Of a DNA stretch of 64,000 bases, positions 1 through 9,309 are shown piece after piece. The notes under the pieces were generated by a model. The model was given only the letters and a program-made list of their open reading frames with translations. It searched no databases and was not told the DNA's origin. The stretch's first letter is position 1. The number at the start of each line of letters is the position of its first letter. The position numbers were made by a program, and so were the translations under genes. The stretch spans positions 62,001 through 126,000 of the forward strand of contig JAFKGK010000002.1 of assembly GCA_017307165.1 (NCBI GenBank), in the 5' to 3' direction. The stretch is from Candidatus Melainabacteria bacterium (GTDB lineage: Bacteria > Cyanobacteriota > Vampirovibrionia > Obscuribacterales > Obscuribacteraceae).

Positions 1-168
1 CATCTTAAAGCCTCTGCCAAATGATTCGAACATGTGGATCTGTCCTCTAAAAAAGGTGAGAACGAATAGTAAGGTGGCCCTATAATAAAGAGTTGCCAAG
101 GGAAAGTAAAGCACTTTTTATCAATATATGCCGATTGTAAGAGCCTTATCCGGCGAAAGCCAGCAAAA

Positions 169-2013
169 TTAATCTTCGCTGGGATAAAGCGAATCGAGGA
201 TCTGGCGGTACTTTTCGGTTACTTTTTTGCGTTTGACCTTAAAGGTCGGCGTCAGCTCGTCGTTTTCGATACTAAAATCCTGCGGCAAGATATGAAAAGT
301 CTTGATGCGCTCAAAATTGGCCAGACCGGCATTGATCCGATCGACTGATGCCTGCACAGCTTTGATCACGCTGTCATGTTTGACCAAATCCTCAGCCGCC
401 AGTCCCGTGATCTTGTGCGTTGCCGCATGATTTTTTAGCCAATCGGGATTGAGGGTAAACAAGCACACCACAAATTTTTTCCTGTCTCCAAAAACCAGAC
501 AATGGCTGATGGGCTGCTCGCCTTTAAACAAGTTTTCTATATATTGCGGGGCAATATGCTTGCCACCAGCAGTGATGATGATGTCCTTTTTGCGATCTTT
601 GATCGCGATATAACCATCAGCGTCTATCTCCGCTATATCGCCGGTTTTAAACCAACCATCCTCAAAGGCTTCCTGGGTTGCGGCATCGTTTTTGTAGTAT
701 CCGATAAACACCGAAGGCCCACGCACCAATAGCTCCCCATCCTCGGCAAGCTTGACTTCGATACCCTCGAGAGGTCTGCCGACCGTCCCTGGCCGATTGG
801 TCTCCAGAGCATTACAAGCCAGAGGCGCTGCTGTTTCTGTAAGACCATAGCCCTCGACTATATTGAGTCCGATCAGATCAAAAAACTTTTGTACCTCCAA
901 AGGCAATGGCGCCGCCCCCGATACCAATAATCGTAGCTTGCCGCCAAAGCGCCTCCTGATCTTGCTATACACGAGCCTATCGGCTGCTCTCAACTCGGCG
1001 ATATGCAATTGTTTGATGATATTAAACTCGTGGGTGCCACCGTCATCAGTGCCAGTACCGCCAGGTCTATCGGCGAGATTTTTGCTCAGGCCCAGAGCCC
1101 AGTTGATCAAGATCTGCTGCGCTTTGGGCAGTTTGCGACTCTCAAACTTGATCCTTTGATAGGCTTTTTCGTAAAATCTCGGCACGCCGTTGACTATGGT
1201 CGGATGCGTCTCCACCATGTTTTGCGGCACAGTATCGATAGCCTCTGCATAAGCAGTCGGTATACCCGCCTGCACAGCCATAAACTGCCCACCGACTCTT
1301 TCGTACACGTGAGACAAAGGCAAAAAAGACAAGGCCATATCAGTCTCTTTAAAATCGTGCAGGCGGCAGGCCGCCTGGACCACCGACAAAAAATTGTGGT
1401 GCGTCAGCATCACGCCCTTGGGCACGCCCGTAGTGCCGGACGTATACACTATGGATGCGACATCACTTGCAGCGATAGCCTTGCGCCGCGCCTCAAGCTC
1501 CTCTCGATGCGCCAGCAGATAGACTTCACCATCGGCGGCGAGGTCATCCCACTGGAGGATCTGCAGATTGCCGGATGGTGGCGAGGGCGGTGCCTGTCCC
1601 TTAAATAAGACAGCAAAACGCAGAGTAGTTGGGATCGGTCGCGCCAGGATTTTTTCTAATTGGGATAGATCCTCGCAAAACACCCCGACCGCGTCCGAGT
1701 GCGTCACGAGATACTCCACCTCTCCAACAGCGAGAGTCGGATAGATCGGCACGGTCACCGCCCCATTGGATAGGATCGCAAAATCGGCCCATGTCCACTT
1801 AGGACACGGCTGCGACAAGATCGCGACCTTGTCGCCCGGCCGCACGCTGTGTTGTGCCAGCCCGGCCATCGCCATCTCCACGGCACGCCCATGCTCCCGC
1901 CATATCACCGGCACATAAGCACCATCGATCTTTTGCAAGATCGCTGGCCTTTCCCCATTTTGCTCCACCCTGCGCCAAAAAACATCGACTATGGATTTGT
2001 CCAGGATACTCAA
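169..2013 (-). CDS. long-chain acyl-CoA synthetase (AMP-forming)
   Basis: This enzyme activates long-chain fatty acids with ATP and CoA through an acyl-adenylate. The 614-aa product carries the AMP-binding P-loop YTSGTTGVPKGV near residue 190, the GYGLTETAAP motif near residue 390, the KTGDIAEID hinge region and a C-terminal LTPTFKVKRK segment containing the adenylation-domain lysine. Length and the FKVKRK tail fit the FadD15-type long-chain branch rather than short-chain ligases. The start is TTG, supported by an AAGGA seven bases upstream. It is the last gene of an operon, 3 bp after cutA. A second, distinct acyl-CoA synthetase lies at 4736-6454, so the locus may serve fatty-acid uptake or lipid recycling. 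The substrate chain length is inferred. Confidence 0.9.
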   Translation of the reverse strand: MSILDKSIVDVFWRRVEQNGERPAILQKIDGAYVPVIWREHGRAVEMAMAGLAQHSVRPGDKVAILSQPCPKWTWADFAILSNGAVTVPIYPTLAVGEVEYLVTHSDAVGVFCEDLSQLEKILARPIPTTLRFAVLFKGQAPPSPPSGNLQILQWDDLAADGEVYLLAHREELEARRKAIAASDVASIVYTSGTTGVPKGVMLTHHNFLSVVQAACRLHDFKETDMALSFLPLSHVYERVGGQFMAVQAGIPTAYAEAIDTVPQNMVETHPTIVNGVPRFYEKAYQRIKFESRKLPKAQQILINWALGLSKNLADRPGGTGTDDGGTHEFNIIKQLHIAELRAADRLVYSKIRRRFGGKLRLLVSGAAPLPLEVQKFFDLIGLNIVEGYGLTETAAPLACNALETNRPGTVGRPLEGIEVKLAEDGELLVRGPSVFIGYYKNDAATQEAFEDGWFKTGDIAEIDADGYIAIKDRKKDIIITAGGKHIAPQYIENLFKGEQPISHCLVFGDRKKFVVCLFTLNPDWLKNHAATHKITGLAAEDLVKHDSVIKAVQASVDRINAGLANFERIKTFHILPQDFSIENDELTPTFKVKRKKVTEKYRQILDSLYPSED

Positions 2014-2016
2014 ACC

Positions 2017-2352
2017 TCAGTCCTTTGCCACATGCAGAGTGGCGCTCATCCACTGGAGATACTCGGGCGATCCGCGCTCGATCTTGATTGCGATGATCTC
2101 AGGAGTATCGTAAGAATGCATCTCTTTTACGGCACTCTCTACTTGATCGTAGAGGGCAGCCTCAGTCTTTATTATCAACAAAGACTCGTCCTCTTGCACG
2201 ACCTCTCCCTGCCACTCATAGACAGATCTCACAGTAGGCACGATATTGACACAGGCAGCCAGTCTACGCCTCACCAGCACGTCCGCGATATGCTCAGCCT
2301 CATCCTGAGGCGCCGTCACATTGACGATGATCGCGTCCTGCATAGCACTCAC
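2017..2352 (-). CDS. cutA: CutA divalent-cation tolerance protein
   Basis: A CutA1-family protein, a small trimeric cytosolic protein linked to divalent-cation tolerance. The 111-aa frame shows the family order: a first beta strand (AIIVNVTAP), the LAACVNI core, an EWQGEV turn, the central YDTPEIIAI motif and a terminal YLQWM helix. The GTG at 2352 overlaps the stop of the upstream gene as GTGA, which suggests translational coupling. An ATG at 2343 would give a more usual 108-aa protein and lies 11 bases after the GGGGG that could serve as ribosome binding site. The next gene downstream is an acyl-CoA synthetase; no functional link between the two is known. Confidence 0.92.
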   Translation of the reverse strand: MSAMQDAIIVNVTAPQDEAEHIADVLVRRRLAACVNIVPTVRSVYEWQGEVVQEDESLLIIKTEAALYDQVESAVKEMHSYDTPEIIAIKIERGSPEYLQWMSATLHVAKD

Positions 2353-3485
2353 TGCCCCCTTTTGCGATGAAACTCCAGATGGGTGCCGACATCACCTATA
2401 AACTGCGCTATGGCTTGAGTGGCCTTGCTAAACTGCTGAGCCTGCAACCGCGGCATACGATACCGTTTGTGCAGACGCGTCACCATCACTGGCAGACCCA
2501 GAGTGTCGCCCACAAAGTCGGCGAGCGGCCGGATATGCTGATCGAAAGCCTTGGAGGAGATGGGCTCTAGTTGAGAAAGACCATTGCGCAATTGTGAGAA
2601 ATAAAGATTGTAGCGATCAGAGTGGAGCTGGTTAGACAGTCCATAGGCCGAGAGCTGTACGCCGGGCGCCTCCTGCCAGGTCGCACCCATTAGCATCACA
2701 ACCATGCCGATATTGAGCGATTTGATCTGCTCCGCCATAGCCTGTCTAAACGGCGTATCGAGGTACCAGCCAGGATCGGCAGCCATGCAAAAATTGGAAT
2801 GCATGACGTTGCAGCCAGTCACGCGATTGAGCAGAGCGGCCATGCTGCCGGTAAAAGACTCTGTCTCGTGAAACTCACCCTCGCGCCAAAAAGCAGTCGC
2901 ATGCGGCGCTATTACCAAAACTGGCAAGTCGCCACCGATGATCTTAAAGTCGGGCTCGCCTGCAGGCGGCATCTGCTCGTAGCGATCGGCCAAAATAGAC
3001 TCATACTGGATGGCCCAGTCGACCGGATCGCTGTACGGCTGCTGCCCTATGATGTACTGCAAAGCGAGGTCAATATCGTTAAACCTGGCTTGGCTGTGGC
3101 TCAAAACCCATGGATTGTAAGGGCCTTGTCCGACCACCGTCACCATCTTGCCAGTGCGGTGCGCATAAAAGATCTCCATCGCCGTGCCAAAGCTCGGCCT
3201 CTCCAGATTGGCCAGGAGCCCATCGCACTGATCGATCATGCCCAGGGCCCGACGCACTCGCTCATCGCCCAGATTGGCCAGGTCGATAGCCTCCTCGGCA
3301 AAATCGACCTCTGTCTCGGTCCAGGGCAACTCCAACGGATTGACGACACGTAGTCCGTGATACTGCAGGCGGGTCAGGGCAAAATTGCGCCAGTCCATGC
3401 TCATATCCGGCATGTAAGGCTGGCCGTAATGCTGAGGATTGGTGGGATTATAGGTATTGCCGGTCAGATAGATCGACGATAACAA
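2349..3485 (-). CDS. nucleoside deoxyribosyltransferase-like / N-formylglutamate amidohydrolase-like fusion
   Basis: A two-domain protein of about 378 aa. The N-terminal ~150 residues (SIYLTGNTYNP, then a stretch rich in VRRALGMIDQCDGLLANLERPSFGT split over two segments, with a GTAMEIFYA helix) resemble the nucleoside 2-deoxyribosyltransferase fold. The C-terminal ~200 residues (VIAPHATAFWREGEFHETE, TGSMAALLNRVTG) resemble N-formylglutamate amidohydrolases, which use a metal bound by His/Glu. The frame opens at TTG 3515, but a GGAGG at 3493-3497 sits seven bases before the TTG at 3485, so I chose 3485. It heads an operon with cutA and an acyl-CoA synthetase. The fused activity is not known to me; one domain may be non-catalytic. 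The C-terminal assignment is less sure than the N-terminal one. Confidence 0.7.
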   Translation of the reverse strand: MLSSIYLTGNTYNPTNPQHYGQPYMPDMSMDWRNFALTRLQYHGLRVVNPLELPWTETEVDFAEEAIDLANLGDERVRRALGMIDQCDGLLANLERPSFGTAMEIFYAHRTGKMVTVVGQGPYNPWVLSHSQARFNDIDLALQYIIGQQPYSDPVDWAIQYESILADRYEQMPPAGEPDFKIIGGDLPVLVIAPHATAFWREGEFHETESFTGSMAALLNRVTGCNVMHSNFCMAADPGWYLDTPFRQAMAEQIKSLNIGMVVMLMGATWQEAPGVQLSAYGLSNQLHSDRYNLYFSQLRNGLSQLEPISSKAFDQHIRPLADFVGDTLGLPVMVTRLHKRYRMPRLQAQQFSKATQAIAQFIGDVGTHLEFHRKRGQ

Positions 3486-3584
3486 TGCTGAGCCTCCAAT
3501 GACACCTGTTGACAATGATTAGGCGCTTTTAACCTACAAAAGTTCCAAACTCCTATATACCACAACCCACGGCGTTTTCAACGG

Positions 3585-3613
3585 TTGAGACTGATTTGAA
3601 TCGCCCATATATC
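3585..3613 (+). promoter_or_regulatory. candidate sigma70-type promoter for the DUF3465-like lipoprotein gene
   Basis: TTGAGA at 3585-3590 and TATATC at 3608-3613 are separated by exactly 17 bases. Transcription would start near 3620, about 20 bases before the ATG at 3640. It lies in the divergent gap between the fusion gene and the lipoprotein gene. This is motif matching only. Confidence 0.4.
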
Positions 3614-3639
3614 GTCCAGTACTGGGATATCCTATACAA

Positions 3640-4140
3640 ATGACACTCATAAGCAAATATCATTTTTCCCTTATCGCTGCCCTGCTGGTACTTACCGGCC
3701 TCACCGCCTGCGCCAATCGTCATGATGCGACGCCTATCAGTCAGACGCCTACCAATAGCTCCGCAATGGCTCAGCAGCCCTATGGCTCTGCCCAGCAAAT
3801 GCAGGACTATGGCCAGGATCAGGTCATCTCCGCTCAGGACCAACACGCGATCAAGCAGCAAGTGACCTTTACCGCTCCAGTCAAAAAACTATTGCCCGAC
3901 GATCGTCAGGGCAGCAAACACCAAAAGTTTTTGTTGACTCTAGACAACGGCTCCACGATCCTTGTTGCACATAACATCGATCTTGCCCCATATTTGCCCA
4001 TCCAACCTGGCACCATCATCAATATCAGCGGCGAATACATCTGGAATAGAAAAGGCGGCCTCGTACACTTTACCCATCACGCTACTCGTCGTGGCCATAT
4101 GGGTGGCTGGGTCGAGGTGGGCGGACAGAGATATGAGTAG
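3640..4140 (+). CDS. DUF3465-like lipoprotein
   Basis: A 166-aa secreted lipoprotein. The N-terminus has a charged start, a hydrophobic core and the lipobox LTAC at about residue 24, so it should be lipidated and membrane anchored on the periplasmic side. A Gln-rich linker of about 45 residues follows. The C-terminal half (HQKFLLTLDNGSTILVAHN, ISGEYIWN, GGLVHFTHH, GGWVE) matches the DUF3465 pattern as I recall it, a small beta-rich domain with conserved His. Function is unknown. The gene stands alone, divergent from the fusion gene operon, with a recognisable promoter at 3585-3613. Confidence 0.75.
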   Translation: MTLISKYHFSLIAALLVLTGLTACANRHDATPISQTPTNSSAMAQQPYGSAQQMQDYGQDQVISAQDQHAIKQQVTFTAPVKKLLPDDRQGSKHQKFLLTLDNGSTILVAHNIDLAPYLPIQPGTIINISGEYIWNRKGGLVHFTHHATRRGHMGGWVEVGGQRYE

Positions 4141-4402
4141 GATTTATTAACGATACTTAGGAAATGCTGTGGAACTATTGGTGATGTCAAGAGTCGAGGT
4201 GTAAACTGAAAGGTGTGGGATCGATATGCAAGATATGCACCGTGTGGTGCTTTTGCAGTCATGGTCCTTGCAAAGCGGCATCACGGGCTTCTCTTGACAT
4301 TAGAATGTGTTCATATAAACCTAAATACTTTTGCATAAACCTTCCATTAGTGCTTGCTCGCGCTTATACTCGGGTGGTCGGTTGTAAGAGGTATGCCTAT
4401 AT

Positions 4403-4717
4403 ATGAAGGCTGATCGTACTAATACTGCATTGTTTGTCCTGGGCTCGCTGCTCGTTTTGCAGGCTGCTCCGCAAGCAATGGCAAACAACCTCGACAAGAC
4501 CGCAAGCGTACCGACCGCAGCGATCACTCGCCCTACTGCCAGCGTCACTGCTGATCCTGTAGTAGATGATGCAGTCGATCTCTTGATCGAGACTCAGCGC
4601 GGACACCAGATCAAGCTCCGCCGCAATCAGATCAAGCCCGCTGCTGATACCAAGGTGGTCAAGCAAGTCAACGACAAAGTATTGATCCTTGGTGGCTCTA
4701 CCGCTTTCCCCATGTAA
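4403..4717 (+). CDS. small secreted protein of unknown function
   Basis: A 104-aa protein with a clear signal peptide: KADR at the N-terminus, a hydrophobic stretch (ALFVLGSLLVLQAA) and a probable cleavage after QAMA-N. The mature part is short, Thr/Ala-rich and then basic (KLRRNQIKP). I recognise no family. A GAGG eleven bases upstream of the ATG is a plausible ribosome binding site, and TATACT at 4365-4370 could be a -10 element. The next gene starts 18 bp downstream on the same strand. Confidence 0.6.
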   Translation: MKADRTNTALFVLGSLLVLQAAPQAMANNLDKTASVPTAAITRPTASVTADPVVDDAVDLLIETQRGHQIKLRRNQIKPAADTKVVKQVNDKVLILGGSTAFPM

Positions 4718-4735
4718 TCGGGACAGCTAGAGCAA

Positions 4736-6454
4736 GTGGCTCAACAACTCCAGTTTATACAACCCAGTAGCTACGATCACGGCATTTGCCACGAGTCGCT
4801 ACTGGGTTTTACTTTGCATGGTCATCTCGACCAGATCATCGCCCAGCAGCCCGACCATCAAGTGATCGCCAGCGTCTTTGAAGATAAGCGCTTTACTTAT
4901 AGAGAGCTGCAAGAGCAGACACGCATTATCGCCCGCGCACTCATGGCTCACGGCATCAAACGCGGCGATCGTATCGGCATATGGTCCGCCAACAATTGGC
5001 GCTGGCTAGCGATACTGTACGCAGTGGCACGCGTCGGAGGCATCCTCGTCAATATAAACCCAGCTTATAGATCGCACGAGCTGGAGTATGTCCTCAATCA
5101 AAGCGGAGTCAAACTCCTCTGCACTATCGCCAACAATCGCGGCTCCGATTATCTAAGCATGCTAGATGGATTGGGCCAATCGACACCAGAGCTGCAAAAC
5201 ATCGTCATCGTCCCTACCGCCACCATAGCCGGTGAGCCCCTCACCGCGCCCGCACGTGGCGGGATGACCGCCTGGGACGATTTTGTCGCATCAGCCGACA
5301 CTGTATCCATCAACGATTTGCTCGATCGCGAAAACGACGTGCAGTTTGACGATGCCGTCAATATCCAATACACCTCAGGCACCACGGGATTTCCCAAAGG
5401 CGTCACCCTCTCACATTTCAACCTCTTGCAAAATGGCTTTCTCGCTGCTCGCGCCATGGCCCTCGATACGGACTCGCGATTTTGTATCCCAATGCCTTTT
5501 TATCACTGCGGTGGTATGGTCAGCTCCGCTCTGGCTGTGCTCTCCGTCGGCGGCACCATCGTCATGCCCGGCCCATATTTTGAAGAACTGTCAGTCATGA
5601 AAGCCGTCCAGAGCGAAAAATGCACCCACCTCTCCGGCGTGCCCACTATGTTTATCGCTCAATTGGAGCATCCCGAGTTTAAAAACTACGACTATACAAG
5701 CCTGCACGGGGGCTTTCTTGCAGGCGCACCATGCCCGGTGCAGCTCATGCGGCGCGTGGCCAGCGAGATGCACGTGCGTGATGTCGTCATATTTTATGGC
5801 TTGACAGAGGTCGCCCCTCTCATGACCGCCACTACCATCAGTGACAGTCTAGAGCTGCGTGCTACCACTGTCGGCCGCATCATCCCTGGTGCCGAGATCA
5901 AGCTTATCGACCCAATCGATGGCAAGATCGTGCCGCGCGGCACCCAGGGCGAGATCTGCTGCCGAGGCCATGGCATCATGCTCGGTTATTGGCAAAACGA
6001 GCAAGCCACTCGCGAATGCATCGATAGCAGCCGCTGGCTGCACTCAGGCGATCTGGGCGTGATGAATGCCCACGGCTACATCAATATCACCGGCCGAAAA
6101 AAAGACATGATCATTCGTGGTGGCGAAAACGTTTATCCACGCGAAATAGAAGAGGTACTGCACACTCACCCCGCCATTGCACAGGCCCAGGTATTTGGCC
6201 TGCCTGATGCAAAATATGGCGAGGAGATCGCGCTATGGGCCATGGTGCGGCCCGAGCCTGCTGTGACCGCTAGCGAGCTGGTCGAGTGGCTGCGCGAAAA
6301 GATCGCGCACTACAAGGTGCCCAATGTGCGATATATAAGGTTTGTCGAGAGCTTTCCCATGACGGTGAGCGGAAAGATCCAGAAATTTGCCATGAGAGAG
6401 GCAATGGTGGCAGAATTGAATCTGGAGAAGGCACGCGATATCGAGACTGCATGA
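4736..6454 (+). CDS. fatty acyl-CoA synthetase, second paralog
   Basis: A 572-aa acyl-CoA synthetase that activates fatty acids through an acyl-AMP. It shows the P-loop YTSGTTGFPKGVTLSHFN near residue 215, FYGLTEVAP near residue 350, LHSGDLGVM, the RKKDMIIRGGENVYPREIE hinge and a C-terminal TVSGKIQKF with the catalytic lysine. The architecture resembles medium-chain or general acyl-CoA synthetases and differs from the FadD15-like enzyme at 169-2013. The start is GTG; no strong ribosome binding site precedes it, but family alignment puts the N-terminus here. The stop overlaps the next gene by ATGA. Confidence 0.9.
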   Translation: MAQQLQFIQPSSYDHGICHESLLGFTLHGHLDQIIAQQPDHQVIASVFEDKRFTYRELQEQTRIIARALMAHGIKRGDRIGIWSANNWRWLAILYAVARVGGILVNINPAYRSHELEYVLNQSGVKLLCTIANNRGSDYLSMLDGLGQSTPELQNIVIVPTATIAGEPLTAPARGGMTAWDDFVASADTVSINDLLDRENDVQFDDAVNIQYTSGTTGFPKGVTLSHFNLLQNGFLAARAMALDTDSRFCIPMPFYHCGGMVSSALAVLSVGGTIVMPGPYFEELSVMKAVQSEKCTHLSGVPTMFIAQLEHPEFKNYDYTSLHGGFLAGAPCPVQLMRRVASEMHVRDVVIFYGLTEVAPLMTATTISDSLELRATTVGRIIPGAEIKLIDPIDGKIVPRGTQGEICCRGHGIMLGYWQNEQATRECIDSSRWLHSGDLGVMNAHGYINITGRKKDMIIRGGENVYPREIEEVLHTHPAIAQAQVFGLPDAKYGEEIALWAMVRPEPAVTASELVEWLREKIAHYKVPNVRYIRFVESFPMTVSGKIQKFAMREAMVAELNLEKARDIETA

Positions 6455-6918
6455 CGGAATCTCAATCACCGGAGCAAAAGCGCAAAAATAAGCCAAAGTG
6501 GCTCAGATGGCCCATGGTGCGCAAACTCGAGAGCCTGGCCTTTATGGCGATGTTTCTCGCTGTGCCGTTTTTTGCATTTAGGGTGGTCGATTATACGACC
6601 AAGCAACTGACCTTTAATAATGCAGCGCATGATCTGGTCAAGGATCTGAGGCGTGCAAAGGACATGGCAAGGGAGTTTCAAATAGATATACAAGTGTCGT
6701 CGTTTGCTGCGACTCCAGAAAAGCCCGCCGGTTATCTGATCAAGACTGGCACAAAGACGATGGAAGAAGTGGTGATCCCTGCTGGAGTGTCTATCCAGGG
6801 TGGTGTGGCATTTGATGCTGAGGGCGTGCCGGAAAAGCCGGGGAGTTTTGATCTCAAGCTAGGCAATCGCGAAGTGTCGGTCGATGTGGATCTGGCTGGT
6901 GTGGTGAAGGTGGAGTAG
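6451..6918 (+). CDS. GspH/FimT-like pseudopilin-type protein without a prepilin cleavage site
   Basis: A 155-aa protein with one N-terminal hydrophobic helix (SLAFMAMFLAVPFFAF) followed by a stretch that looks like the GspH/FimT neck (AAHDLVKDLRRAKDMAREF) and a C-terminal beta-rich domain. GspH family members are minor pseudopilins of type II secretion or type IV pili. The usual G|FTLIE prepilin peptidase site is not visible; LESLA stands in its place and about 27 basic and polar residues precede the helix. It may therefore be an uncleaved membrane-anchored relative. The ATG overlaps the acyl-CoA synthetase stop. It converges on a true minor-pilin operon 41 bp away, which supports the assignment. 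Confidence 0.6.
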   Translation: MTESQSPEQKRKNKPKWLRWPMVRKLESLAFMAMFLAVPFFAFRVVDYTTKQLTFNNAAHDLVKDLRRAKDMAREFQIDIQVSSFAATPEKPAGYLIKTGTKTMEEVVIPAGVSIQGGVAFDAEGVPEKPGSFDLKLGNREVSVDVDLAGVVKVE

Positions 6919-6959
6919 GGGTAGTGAAGGGCGAGCTAACACTGCTTTGGATTGTTCTT

Positions 6960-8474
6960 CTAATACTTATTTGATTCTGTCCAAGAAATCTTTTCCACAG
7001 CAAACTTCTGTGGTATGCCTGTGCTTGGATTGACAGGCATTGGAAGGGTTGTCGGATTGATCACTGCATCAAAATTACCACCGCTAACATCTAGTTTGTT
7101 TGCTGTTATGGAACCATTGAAGGTTTTTCCTGCAAGCTTCACTGTGACATCCGCATTTGGTGCATAAATTTGCGCTCTGAAATTTCCTGAATTTAACTTG
7201 CTTAGATCAATATTGATCGGTTTTGCTCCTCTGTAGAAGAGCTGTAATTGGCCATTATCTCGAAAGTTGACTGCGCCTGATAGATTGAAAGATGCATTTG
7301 TCGCCGAGCTATTCTGTATGAAAATTTGGGTTGAGCCATTTATATTCAATGTATCAGACGACCCAATTGACAAAGAATCGCTGATGTAGGTGCCCTTGTT
7401 GAATGTTGTTTCGACGCTTGGTGCAGAGCTCGTTTGAAATATCGGAGGAACCTCAGCAACTGAGTTAGCAGTGGAGGAAACATCGGTGACAATTTTTGAA
7501 ATCTTTAGGCCTTGAGGCGTATTGACATATTCGGGAATGGATCTGACATTTGCCATTTCGGTTGCATTTTGAGTTGGTAGGAATGCGTTTTGACTACCTT
7601 CGCTTAAGCCATCATTAATAATGGCATCCTTTGTGCTAGCTCGACCATCACCTAGAACGCCGCCATCACCATCAACGTCCGCAATTGGAGTGTAATTCTT
7701 GGTGTTCCCACTATATTCGAGATTACCGTCAATTCGCGTCTGTGGAGCAAGGTCTAGTGTTGTAGCATTCGGATTCGAGTTGAAAACTTTGACAGAACCT
7801 GGAATGTTCGCTGTTAAAGCTTGAGGTATTCTAAGTTCGCTATTCGAGACTAGAAAAACATCTTTGGGATTGTAGTTTTCTGGCGTGCCAAATTTGACAT
7901 CGTTTAATATCAGCTGACCATTTGCTTTCAATGCGTTAGCAAAAACGAGATTTGGATTGTTAGACCCTGGGGATCCGCCAGGGCCAGAGTTTCCTGCAAT
8001 CATATCTTCAGAATAAAACAATGCAACAATGGTGATTTGCCTTTTTATTCCATTTATTTGGCAAGTTGAAACGATTTGCCGAATGTCGGGTTTTATTAGA
8101 AATCTGTCATTTGGAATTTTGAAAATTGACGCATCGTATCCCGGAGATGTTTTGCTGATCAAGAATTGTTGTGGATCATCCGCTTTGATTGTTGTTTTAA
8201 GATTCGGAGGCAATGCAATAGTTGTTGAGAGTAGGCTCAAATTTTTAGATTGATATGCGTAAGCAATTTTTTGTATCGCAAAATCAGCTGCAATTTGTGC
8301 GTCATGCAGTGCAGTGTCTTGAATCTGAGTTGAATCACTATATCTCTTCCCACTGAAAAGCATAGATGTTATGGCCATTGAACCCATCAGGCCGATCAAT
8401 CCAATGCTCATCACCATCACAAGAGAAAAGCCAGATTGTCTACGCAAATTGCGGTATCTATAGTTAATTGACAT
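6960..8474 (-). CDS. PilX-like minor pilin / prepilin-type protein (504 aa)
   Basis: The N-terminus (RRQSG followed by FSLVMVMSIGLIGLMG) is a type IV prepilin signal: basic leader, cleavage after Gly, Phe at +1 and a hydrophobic helix. The conserved Glu at +5 is missing, as in PilX-like minor pilins. The remaining ~450 residues are polar and Asn/Ser/Thr-rich, with strand-turn patterns (VTVKLAGKTFNGSITANKL) that suggest a beta-helix-like or adhesin-like head. The protein is much longer than usual PilX (about 200 aa). I chose ATG 8474, which leaves a 14-residue leader before the signal; the frame opens at 8513. It overlaps the upstream minor pilin by 11 bp and ends the operon. Confidence 0.65.
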   Translation of the reverse strand: MSINYRYRNLRRQSGFSLVMVMSIGLIGLMGSMAITSMLFSGKRYSDSTQIQDTALHDAQIAADFAIQKIAYAYQSKNLSLLSTTIALPPNLKTTIKADDPQQFLISKTSPGYDASIFKIPNDRFLIKPDIRQIVSTCQINGIKRQITIVALFYSEDMIAGNSGPGGSPGSNNPNLVFANALKANGQLILNDVKFGTPENYNPKDVFLVSNSELRIPQALTANIPGSVKVFNSNPNATTLDLAPQTRIDGNLEYSGNTKNYTPIADVDGDGGVLGDGRASTKDAIINDGLSEGSQNAFLPTQNATEMANVRSIPEYVNTPQGLKISKIVTDVSSTANSVAEVPPIFQTSSAPSVETTFNKGTYISDSLSIGSSDTLNINGSTQIFIQNSSATNASFNLSGAVNFRDNGQLQLFYRGAKPINIDLSKLNSGNFRAQIYAPNADVTVKLAGKTFNGSITANKLDVSGGNFDAVINPTTLPMPVNPSTGIPQKFAVEKISWTESNKY

Positions 8475-9306
8475 ATGGAAGAGCCCTTGTAAAAAATTCG
8501 GATCGCAATCCAAATGTTGTGTTGCGTATCATTTGATTCGGATGGTCCGATGGCTGAATTTCCATTTGAACCGCCACACCTGAAACCTGTCCACCGTCTG
8601 CCGTTACTGTATTAAGTTCAGGAAAAGTATTTGGCTGAACAGGAGTAGATATCGGGGAAGGAAGAGTATTTCTCAAATACGCAAAGACTTTTGGAGAATA
8701 GTTCAAGGCAACGGGGTCGATGACAGTTGAAAGGTCCTGAGGTCCAATAATTCCTTTAGCTATAGTTTGGGGTACTCCGACAGTAAAAGGACAAGAATCC
8801 GAATATAGAGTCCTATTCCCTTGCAATAGCAGTGTTCGTTGTAGAACAAATTCTCCAGTTCCAGGACGGTTTTTATCTGGCATTACCTCGTATGCAAAAA
8901 CATCGAAACTTTCGCCATCTGCAGTTGCGTTGGGAACAGCTAAACCCTCAGTGCCGCCTTTATCTTTGCGCTCTACCACAGGAACAAATAAAACCAATGT
9001 TTGTGATGAAATGACTTTTCCAGCAACGCCAAAACTGGGCGAATACAAATTTTTTGACATTCGAATCTGTTTGCCAATCATATCTATCGCACGTTTGCAC
9101 TGCAAGGTCGATGACAACTGATTGTCAGCCTTTAAAGACACAATGCCTAACGCTGCCATCATGTCACAGGTCGCCGCTGCGATAAACCCAGTAAGCATCA
9201 TCGCTGTCAGCATTTCGATCAACGATAATCCGGTAATTGATCTACCAGCCGCTCGACCACTTTTTGTTGTGACGATTGTTTTGCAATGAGTTCTCAATTT
9301 CCGCAT
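8464..9306 (-). CDS. PilW-like minor prepilin
   Basis: A 280-aa protein with a class III prepilin signal: basic leader (RAAGRSITG), cleavage before LSLIEMLTAMMLTG, with Glu at +5. Such proteins are processed by a prepilin peptidase and inserted as minor subunits that prime pilus or type II secretion pseudopilus assembly. The body is soluble and has the Cys-containing, N-terminal helix then beta pattern of PilW-like minor pilins. It starts 3 bp after the stop of the upstream prepilin gene and overlaps the downstream one, so the three are co-expressed. Confidence 0.75.
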   Translation of the reverse strand: MRKLRTHCKTIVTTKSGRAAGRSITGLSLIEMLTAMMLTGFIAAATCDMMAALGIVSLKADNQLSSTLQCKRAIDMIGKQIRMSKNLYSPSFGVAGKVISSQTLVLFVPVVERKDKGGTEGLAVPNATADGESFDVFAYEVMPDKNRPGTGEFVLQRTLLLQGNRTLYSDSCPFTVGVPQTIAKGIIGPQDLSTVIDPVALNYSPKVFAYLRNTLPSPISTPVQPNTFPELNTVTADGGQVSGVAVQMEIQPSDHPNQMIRNTTFGLRSEFFTRALPYVN

Positions 9307-9309
9307 GAC

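Noticed and set aside
1003-1608. 201-aa open frame on the plus strand
   Set aside because: Antisense to the first acyl-CoA synthetase, which has complete AMP-binding motifs.
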